Shown here piece by piece: positions 7,049-12,871 of a DNA stretch of 15,599 bases. Source of the DNA: Actinomycetota bacterium (GTDB taxonomy: Bacteria; Actinomycetota; Actinomycetes; Actinomycetales; Actinomycetaceae); assembly GCA_019425105.1 (NCBI GenBank), contig JAHYYD010000016.1, forward strand, positions 1 to 15,599, given 5' to 3'. Under the pieces are notes generated by a model. The model was given only the letters and a program-made list of their open reading frames with translations. It made no database searches and was not told where the DNA came from. A program made the translations under genes and the position numbers. How positions within the stretch are numbered: the stretch's first letter is position 1; each line of letters opens with the position of its first letter.

Positions 7049-8469
7049 GCCGCATACGTGCCAGATCCCGGGCGCTCGGCCGAGGCCTCGTCGGGGCATC
7101 CCTGATCGCCGGCCTGACGCTCGCCGCCCTCGTCGCTCCCCTCACCCCGTCGGACGAGGCCGGGGCTGGGGGCGCGTTTGGCCCGGCCCCCGCGCACGCG
7201 GACCCGGTGCCGACGCCGAGTGTGCGTCCCACCCCGACTGCATCTCCCTCCCCGACGCCGACCGCCCCGGCCGACTCGGGGGACGGGAAATGTTCCGAGA
7301 ACTCGCCGTCGTACATTAAGAACCAGCCCGAGATCTTCGATGCCGTGGGCGTGCGGCGCGCGTGGGAGATCTCCCGCGGCAAGGGCGTGACTGTCGCCAT
7401 CGTCGACTCGGGTGTGGCCGCAGGCAATGAACACTTTCAGTCCTCCGACGGCCCCGTGGTCCTGCCCGGCGTGGATCTGAGTGGCGAAAATACCGACGGG
7501 CGCGTCGACGTGGGCGAGCATGGGACAGCAATCGCCGGCGCGATTGCTGCCCGCGAACTGCCCGAGTCAAAGAACTCTGGCCTCATCGGCGTCGCCCCCG
7601 AGGCGACGATTCTTCCCGTCCGCGTGGACACTGGCCTCGAGCAGGGTACGTCGACGAAGGAAGGCGAAGAGACCTTCATGTCCAAGGTCGGCCGAGGCAT
7701 CCAGTGGGCTGCCGACCATGGCGCGCAAATCATCGTCGTCGCCCAGTCGGCGGCCGAGGGCGACGCGAACCTCGAAGCGGCAATCCAATCCGTGCGCGGC
7801 CGTGCCCTCGTCGTGGCCTCGACCGGCAACGTGTATCAGGGCCAGGACCAAAACAAGGTCGTGTATCCGGCCGCCTACGAGAGCGTCCTCGGCGTGACGG
7901 CCTCGAACGCCGACGGGTCAGCCTCCGACCAGCAGGTGCACGGTTCGCACGTCGGGATCGCTGTTCCAGCCGGCGTCATCCTCACGACATGGTTCAACCA
8001 GGCCGACTGCCTCGTCGGCGGATACGAGGGCGACCAGCCGCTGCCCTCCTCCTCCTATGCGACCGCCTACGCCGCAGGTTTCGCGGCGCTCGTCGCGTCG
8101 GCCTACCCGGACGAGGGACCCGAGATGTGGAAGTACCGCCTGGAGGTGACAGCCGTACGCGGCACCGCCGACCAACGCACCGATGGGCTCGGGTGGGGGA
8201 TCGTCGCCCCCTTTGACGCGCTGACCTTCACCGACATCGGCACGAGATACGGGCCAGCGCACCCCAACGCGGCTCAGCACCCCGCCCCCGCTCGCCCCGC
8301 CGTCGCCTCGCCAAACCTGACGCAACGGGACAACAACCTGACGGTCCGCGCCTACATCGTCTCCGCGATCGCCGTGCTCGGTGTCGCCATGATCGCCGGC
8401 CTCGTGATCCTGTCGCACCTGCGCGGCAGGCCAGCGGTCGTCGAAGAGCCAGACGAAGACCTGTCGTGA
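7045..8469 (+). CDS. mycP: Mycosin MycP, membrane-anchored subtilisin-like protease of the type VII system
   Basis: The product has 474 residues from the GTG at 7045, which overlaps the eccB stop (GTGA). An ATG 23 codons upstream is open but lies inside eccB. A signal/anchor segment at about 12-33 is followed by a Pro/Thr-rich stretch (53-76) and the S8 domain. The catalytic residues are Asp121 (VAIVDSGVA), His159 (EHGTAIAG) and Ser337 in SSSYATAYAAG. There the usual GTS(M/F)A is replaced, but the serine is kept. Asn262 (STGN) is the oxyanion residue. Cys83 and Cys322 match the mycosin disulfide positions. A C-terminal transmembrane helix (about 436-459) with a short acidic cytosolic tail is typical of MycP. 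In mycobacteria, mycosins stabilise the ESX membrane complex and, in ESX-1, cleave a substrate. The altered residues before the catalytic Ser are unusual. Confidence 0.92.
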   Translation: MSRIRARSRALGRGLVGASLIAGLTLAALVAPLTPSDEAGAGGAFGPAPAHADPVPTPSVRPTPTASPSPTPTAPADSGDGKCSENSPSYIKNQPEIFDAVGVRRAWEISRGKGVTVAIVDSGVAAGNEHFQSSDGPVVLPGVDLSGENTDGRVDVGEHGTAIAGAIAARELPESKNSGLIGVAPEATILPVRVDTGLEQGTSTKEGEETFMSKVGRGIQWAADHGAQIIVVAQSAAEGDANLEAAIQSVRGRALVVASTGNVYQGQDQNKVVYPAAYESVLGVTASNADGSASDQQVHGSHVGIAVPAGVILTTWFNQADCLVGGYEGDQPLPSSSYATAYAAGFAALVASAYPDEGPEMWKYRLEVTAVRGTADQRTDGLGWGIVAPFDALTFTDIGTRYGPAHPNAAQHPAPARPAVASPNLTQRDNNLTVRAYIVSAIAVLGVAMIAGLVILSHLRGRPAVVEEPDEDLS

Positions 8470-8597
8470 GGCGAGGCGCCGCAGGGGCTGGCGTCGTAGC
8501 TCTGGTCACTGCGCCGTCGCGTCTCGCGCGCCCTGCCGTCCGCTGACACGGCGCAGGTCGCCCCCACCCACCCGATTCACCGAGAGGAACGACAATA
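8470..8597 (+). other. 128-base gap with a 9-base inverted repeat
   Basis: This gap lies between mycP and the first secreted protease. ctgcgccgt (8509-8517) and acggcgcag (8548-8556) are perfect complements with a 30-base loop, but no T-run follows, so an intrinsic terminator is unlikely. A 26-codon frame opens with GTG at 8466, overlapping the mycP stop, and ends at 8546. It has no recognisable product and could be a remnant or chance. The ribosome binding site of the next gene (gagagga near 8582) closes the region. Confidence 0.45.
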
Positions 8598-9797
8598 ATG
8601 AGGCCATTGGTTAATCGTTTCCAACGCCTGCGCGCCCTGTGCGTGACGGTGTCGGCCTGCCTTCTCGCGGTGGGCACGCTGGTGGCTCCTGCACCGGCCG
8701 CGCACGCAGATTCTCACAAGGTACAGGCATCCGACGAGGCCTACTATTCCCGCTATTCACTGGCTGACCTGCACGCACGCGGGTATCGCGGAGACGGCGT
8801 CATCATTGCGGTCATTGATAGTCATATCGACGCCTCAATCCCCGAACTTCAGGGTGCAGATATCGTGGACAAGACCCCCTGTGAGGTCACCAATGAAGCG
8901 GAGTCTGACGATCACGCGACCGAAGTCGCCCAGATCCTGGTTGCGCCCGACTTCGGGGTCGCTCCTGGCGCGACGATCTACAACTACGCGTACGCGGACG
9001 ACTGGGGGGACGTGGATTCAGACTGTGCTCTCGGCTCCAATTCGGCTGCCCTCGCGCGCAAGCCGAGCCTGATTGAGCAGGCGCTCAACGACGGCGTGAA
9101 CATCATCGTTATCACATCCTCCTACAATGAGGCCGACGAGGAATCGCTGCGGTGGGCGGTTTCCCGCGCGGTAGCGGCAGGCGTTCCGGTCGTCGTATCA
9201 ATGGGTAACCACGGCGAGTACAACGCATCCGATACCATGGGCCCCTTCGCCGGTGTGATTGGTTCCGCTGCGCTCGCAACCGACGGAACATTCGCGGACT
9301 ACTCGAACTGGGGCGACGGAGTCTCCATCGCCGCCGTCGGGCAGTTCTACGCGCGTGAGGCCAGCACCAATCAGCTGAAGACGGTCGAAGGAACCTCGTT
9401 TGCGACGCCGCTGATTGCAGGCGTCCTGGCCCTGGCATGGGACGGCTTCGATGGTGACGTGCCATCGGGGCAGATTCTGCAGGCACTGGCTGCCACCGCT
9501 CGCGGCTCGGGTGGTCGGTGGAACGATCGGACCGGTTTCGGGGAGATCGACCCGGTGGCCTTCCTCGCCTCTGACCCGACTCAGTACCCGGACGAGAACC
9601 CCTTTGAAGACAAGGGTGACGATCCCGTGCTGACTTCCGACGACATCGACGATTATGTCGATGGCCTCGTGGATCCCGAAGACATTTACAACGATAACGA
9701 GTACGTCTATCGAGGAATCGACGAACGGGTAGTGGATTCTGGCGCCTACGGCTTCCCAGCCCATCTGGGCACGAGCCCGCGCTACCACAATCAGTAA
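8598..9797 (+). CDS. Secreted subtilisin-like (S8) serine protease 1, non-anchored
   Basis: The product has 399 residues. A signal peptide of basic start, hydrophobic core and AHA-DS cleavage site ends near residue 37. The S8 triad is complete: Asp74 (AVIDSHID), His106 (DDHATEVAQ), Ser267 (EGTSFATP), with Asn204 (SMGNHG) for the oxyanion hole. The Asp motif lacks the usual D-(S/T)-G and the His motif reads HAT instead of HGT. Cys95 and Cys143 are conserved in the two following paralogues and probably form a disulfide. No C-terminal membrane helix is present; instead a charged tail of about 70 residues ends in AHLGTSPRYHNQ. The product is likely secreted by the Sec pathway as a soluble or wall-associated protease. 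Position after mycP suggests it acts on type VII components or substrates, which is inference. In its mature part it is closest to protease 3. Confidence 0.88.
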   Translation: MRPLVNRFQRLRALCVTVSACLLAVGTLVAPAPAAHADSHKVQASDEAYYSRYSLADLHARGYRGDGVIIAVIDSHIDASIPELQGADIVDKTPCEVTNEAESDDHATEVAQILVAPDFGVAPGATIYNYAYADDWGDVDSDCALGSNSAALARKPSLIEQALNDGVNIIVITSSYNEADEESLRWAVSRAVAAGVPVVVSMGNHGEYNASDTMGPFAGVIGSAALATDGTFADYSNWGDGVSIAAVGQFYAREASTNQLKTVEGTSFATPLIAGVLALAWDGFDGDVPSGQILQALAATARGSGGRWNDRTGFGEIDPVAFLASDPTQYPDENPFEDKGDDPVLTSDDIDDYVDGLVDPEDIYNDNEYVYRGIDERVVDSGAYGFPAHLGTSPRYHNQ

Positions 9798-9834
9798 CGA
9801 GCCTCGACTTGCCCGAGTGCCCGAGTGCCCAAGC

Positions 9835-9953
9835 GAAAGGAACAGACACAATGATGCGATCGGTCGGTCGGTCCCGAGGCCTGCGTGCCCTCTCCGTTCT
9901 GGCCTCGGCATGCGCCTTGGCCCTGACGGCCGTACTCTCGCCCGTCGCCCCCG
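9835..9953 (+). repeat. 119-base segment, first copy (ribosome binding site plus signal peptide)
   Basis: This segment is identical base for base to 11116-11234 (offset 1281). It begins gaaaggaacagacacaatga, 16 bases before the first ATG, and continues through about 34 codons of the signal peptide. The sequence differs on both sides. Perfect identity at synonymous sites next to strongly diverged mature regions points to recent recombination. Confidence 0.95.
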
Positions 9954-11068
9954 CTGCCCCCGCGGAGGCGGTGGATCGCAAGGTGAGAGTCTCGGATGAA
10001 GAGTACTACTCGCGCTACAACCTGGAGGCGCTGCACGCCCAGGGCTACACGGGCGAGGGGGTGACGATCGCGGTCATCGACGGGCGCATCGACACGTCCA
10101 TTCCCGAGCTACAGGGCGCGGACATCGTCGATAAGAGCCCGTGTGACGCGCCCGCAGACGCAGAAAGCGACGAACACGCGACGTATATCGCGCAGCTCTT
10201 GGTCGCCCCGGACTTTGGTATCGCCCCGAAGGCGACCATCTACAACTATGTGTCGATCCTGGATCCGCAGAAGAGCGGCGATGAGTGTTCGCTGGGAACG
10301 GCTCGTCCTGCAGGGCGAGCCAAGTTGGACTATCTCGTTGAGCAGGCCCTCAACGATGGCGCTGACATTATTTCGATCTCGCTCACCTATAGCAACCCTC
10401 AGAGTCAGGAGATGCGCTGGGCTATTTCTCGGGCGACTGTCTCGGGTGTGCCGATCGTTGCTGGTGTTGCTAACGATCGAACCCGCGATCCCGATAATTC
10501 GCTGGGCATGTGGGGAGGTGTCATTGGCGTCTCTGCCCTCGACAAGGACGGTAACTTCGCGGACTATTCGAACTATGGGGAGGGGGTTACTCTTTCCGCT
10601 GTGGGGGTCGTTGTTGGTAGGTCGACGCTGGACAATCAGCTCAAGGAGGTGACAGGTACTTCTATCGCGGGCCCTATGGTTGCGGGTTCCCTGGCCCTCG
10701 CGTGGCAGCGTTTTAGCGGTGGTGGGGCAAGCGTGTACCAGCTTTTCCAGGCCACGCTCGCTACCGCGTGGGGGACGAATGGGCAGTGGAACGAACGCAC
10801 CGGCTACGGTGAGATCAACCCGGCAGCTTTGCTGGCCGCCGATCCGTCGCAGTACCCGGAGGAGAATCCGCTCCTGGAGAAGGGCAGTCGCTTCGCCTTC
10901 CATGAGGATGACCTCTACGACTACTACTACGGGCTGGCGAACCCGCGCGAGGTCCTGAACGACGACGGGTACGTGTACCGCGGAGTCGACGAGGAGAGCG
11001 CGCTGAGCGAAGGGCAGGGGTACGAGGTCCACTTGGGGACGAGCCCGCTCTACCACTACTCGGGATGA
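9851..11068 (+). CDS. Secreted subtilisin-like (S8) serine protease 2, non-anchored
   Basis: The product has 405 residues from the ATG at 9851. The start is set by GAAAGGA at 9835-9841, a context identical to that of protease 3; an ATG 14 codons earlier lies before that site. The signal peptide (MMRSVGRSRG, hydrophobic core, APAEA) is shared with protease 3. The triad is Asp77 (AVIDGRID), His109 (DEHATYIAQ) and Ser271 (GTSIAGP), with Asn208 (VANDR). Cys98 and Cys146 match the paralogues. It is the most diverged mature sequence of the three: GTSIAGP in place of GTSFATP or GTSFSAP, and a more aromatic tail (YDYYYG) ending HLGTSPLYHYSG. There is no C-terminal anchor. The gene sits 53 bases after protease 1 and 63 before protease 3, in the same direction, so all three are probably co-transcribed. 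Specificity is unknown. Confidence 0.88.
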   Translation: MMRSVGRSRGLRALSVLASACALALTAVLSPVAPAAPAEAVDRKVRVSDEEYYSRYNLEALHAQGYTGEGVTIAVIDGRIDTSIPELQGADIVDKSPCDAPADAESDEHATYIAQLLVAPDFGIAPKATIYNYVSILDPQKSGDECSLGTARPAGRAKLDYLVEQALNDGADIISISLTYSNPQSQEMRWAISRATVSGVPIVAGVANDRTRDPDNSLGMWGGVIGVSALDKDGNFADYSNYGEGVTLSAVGVVVGRSTLDNQLKEVTGTSIAGPMVAGSLALAWQRFSGGGASVYQLFQATLATAWGTNGQWNERTGYGEINPAALLAADPSQYPEENPLLEKGSRFAFHEDDLYDYYYGLANPREVLNDDGYVYRGVDEESALSEGQGYEVHLGTSPLYHYSG

Positions 11069-11115
11069 GTGGGCCGTGAGCCGCGACGCCCCCGCGAATG
11101 TTGAAACGCCTCGAT

Positions 11116-11234
11116 GAAAGGAACAGACACAATGATGCGATCGGTCGGTCGGTCCCGAGGCCTGCGTGCCCTCTCCGTTCTGGCCTCGGCATGCGCCTTG
11201 GCCCTGACGGCCGTACTCTCGCCCGTCGCCCCCG
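11116..11234 (+). repeat. 119-base segment, second copy (ribosome binding site plus signal peptide)
   Basis: This is the perfect partner of 9835-9953. It includes GAAAGGA, the ATGATG start and most of the signal peptide coding sequence of protease 3. The base before it (t versus c) and the base after it (t versus c) differ between copies. Confidence 0.95.
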
Positions 11235-12340
11235 TTGCTCCCGCCCGAGCGGAGGACCACAAAATTACAGCTGCCGACGAGGCCTATTTTTCGCGCTATT
11301 CTCTGGCGTCTTTGCACGCACAGGGATACACGGGAGAGGGCGTGATCATCGCCGTCATCGATGGGTATATCGACACCTCGATTCCTGAGCTACAGGGGGC
11401 TGATATCCAAGACAAGACCCCGTGCACCGTTAATACAGATCAGGACTCTAACGATCATGCGACGTATATCGCTCAGTTTCTGGTCGCTCCCGACTTTGGT
11501 GTCGCCCCCGGGGCGACGATTTATAGCTACGCACAGGCAGGTGTTACGCGAGAAGCAGGGTCGGACTGCTCCCTCGGGAGTAATCCCCATGCTCTGGCGG
11601 ATCAACCGAGCCTCATCGAACAGGCGCTGAATGACGGCGCAAACATTATCTCTATCTCCACGACGTTTTCCCGCAGCGATACAGAGTCGTTGCGCTGGGC
11701 GGTGGCCCGCGCCGTCGTTCAAGGGGTGCCTATCGTCGTATCGATGGGGAATGACGGAGAACGCAATCCGGATGACATTCTCGGCCCGTGGGGTGGTGTC
11801 ATTGGTGCTGGCGCGCTCGAGACGGATGGGCGATACGCGGACTACTCGAACTGGGGTGATGGTGTGTCCCTCGTCGCTGTCGGCGAGGGGGTCGCGCGGA
11901 GGGCCAGCACGAATAGTATCTACACGGTCGCGGGAACGTCGTTTTCCGCGCCTCTGATCGCCGGTGTTCTCGCGCTGGCGTGGGCAGGTTTTGGCAGCGA
12001 CATAACGGCAGATCAGATCCTGCAGGCGCTCGCCGCCACGGCCAGTGGGTCTGGTGGACAGTGGAATGAACGCACCGGTTACGGTGAGGTTGATCCGGTG
12101 GCTTTCCTCGCTTCTGACCCCACACAGTATCGTGACGCAAATCCCTTCGAAGACAAGGGCGGTAATCCCGTTGTCACCTTCGATGACTTTGAGGACTATG
12201 CAGACGGGGTTGCTGATCCGCGTTTTATCTACAACGACGATGAGTACGTCTACCGGGGCGTCGACGAAGGTGTGTTGAACTCGGATGCCTACGGATACCC
12301 GGCTCATCTGGGGACGAGCCTGCGCTATCACGCAGATTAG
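11132..12340 (+). CDS. Secreted subtilisin-like (S8) serine protease 3, non-anchored
   Basis: The product has 402 residues from the ATG at 11132, placed by the same GAAAGGA context as protease 2. The signal peptide ends around ARA-ED (residue 40). The triad is Asp77 (AVIDGYID), His109 (NDHATYIAQ) and Ser270 (AGTSFSAP), with Asn207 (SMGNDG). Cys98 and Cys146 are the conserved pair. The mature part and tail resemble protease 1 (shared QILQALAATA, DPVAFLASDPTQY, NPFEDKG, PAHLGTS). The signal peptide, by contrast, is identical in DNA to that of protease 2, so the gene is a mosaic. It has no C-terminal membrane segment and ends LRYHAD. As with the other two, substrates may be the repeat-rich proteins encoded next, but nothing in the sequence proves this. 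Confidence 0.88.
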   Translation: MMRSVGRSRGLRALSVLASACALALTAVLSPVAPVAPARAEDHKITAADEAYFSRYSLASLHAQGYTGEGVIIAVIDGYIDTSIPELQGADIQDKTPCTVNTDQDSNDHATYIAQFLVAPDFGVAPGATIYSYAQAGVTREAGSDCSLGSNPHALADQPSLIEQALNDGANIISISTTFSRSDTESLRWAVARAVVQGVPIVVSMGNDGERNPDDILGPWGGVIGAGALETDGRYADYSNWGDGVSLVAVGEGVARRASTNSIYTVAGTSFSAPLIAGVLALAWAGFGSDITADQILQALAATASGSGGQWNERTGYGEVDPVAFLASDPTQYRDANPFEDKGGNPVVTFDDFEDYADGVADPRFIYNDDEYVYRGVDEGVLNSDAYGYPAHLGTSLRYHAD

Positions 12341-12475
12341 TGGACGCGAGGGGCTCTCAGCCAATATGCTTCAATACTGAACGTATAGACGGCATCTGGC
12401 GAGGCCGGAATCTCTGAACTGTCTCGTCAGATGAAGAGGTGTACGTACACCGTGGAACTCAGTTAGGATAACCGT
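12341..12475 (+). promoter_or_regulatory. Intergenic region with a strong hairpin and a perfect 14-base palindrome
   Basis: catctggcgag (12393-12403) pairs with ctcgtcagatg (12423-12433) over eleven positions, one of them G-U. Two further inner pairs (12404 with 12422, 12405 with 12421) are possible. Directly after it, ggtgtacgtacacc (12438-12451) is a perfect palindrome, the typical shape of a dimeric repressor site. AGGA (12465-12468) serves the ATG at 12476. No T-run follows the hairpin. Likely roles are an operator or RNA switch controlling the substrate operon. I could not place a convincing -35 and -10 pair. Confidence 0.5.
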
Positions 12476-12871
12476 ATGGTAGATGTGATGGGGCGTACCC
12501 CCGAAGAAGTAAAACAGACCCTCCGAGCTCAGATGGCTGCCGCCGAAAAGCGTGCTACCGATGCCCGCGACCTCGTTGAACTCCTCAAGAGCGCGAAGGC
12601 GACCGGCTTCGACTCCCGCCATGAGGTCGAGGTGGAGGTCGATCCGAACGGTCGGCTCGTCCGACTGTCCATCGATGACGACGCGCTCGAAGGCAGCGGT
12701 CGCGACGTTGAAGAAGCGATCATGGAGGCGTACGCCGACGCCGGGCGCAACATGCGTGACTACGTGCGTACGCAGACGACCATGCGCTTCGGCGAGGACG
12801 GCGGTTCCCTCAAGGAGTACCTCAATAGCGTCGATTCGACGCTCGGTTCGTTGGGTGCTGGTCAGCGATGA
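12476..12871 (+). CDS. YbaB/EbfC-family-like protein of the type VII locus (EspL-like)
   Basis: The product has 131 residues. An N-terminal amphipathic helix (about 8-42, TPEEVKQTLRAQ... to KSAKATGF) precedes a beta hairpin (HEVEVEVDPNGRLVRLSI, about 49-66) and a C-terminal helix (GRDVEEAIMEAYADAGRNMRDY, about 75-96). This is the YbaB/EbfC order, and G-R-L at the hairpin turn is typical. The family includes nucleoid-associated proteins, and members such as EspL occur in mycobacterial ESX-1 loci, where they support substrate stability. The ATG at 12476 is preceded by AGGA; a second ATG at 12488 lacks a site. The stop overlaps the next gene (ATGA). It is likely cytosolic, either a chaperone or assembly partner for the following substrate or a DNA-binding regulator; the sequence does not decide. 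Confidence 0.75.
   Translation: MVDVMGRTPEEVKQTLRAQMAAAEKRATDARDLVELLKSAKATGFDSRHEVEVEVDPNGRLVRLSIDDDALEGSGRDVEEAIMEAYADAGRNMRDYVRTQTTMRFGEDGGSLKEYLNSVDSTLGSLGAGQR

Noticed and set aside
8044..8074. MycP as a dead protease because GTS is missing
   Set aside because: SSSYATA aligns with GTSFATP and keeps the nucleophile Ser337; Asp121, His159 and Asn262 are also present. Activity may be altered but is not ruled out.
8509..8556. Terminator after mycP
   Set aside because: The inverted repeat has a 30-base loop and no T-run follows.
12384..12389. TATAGA as a -10 promoter box
   Set aside because: No -35 element lies at a suitable distance, so the match alone is not enough.
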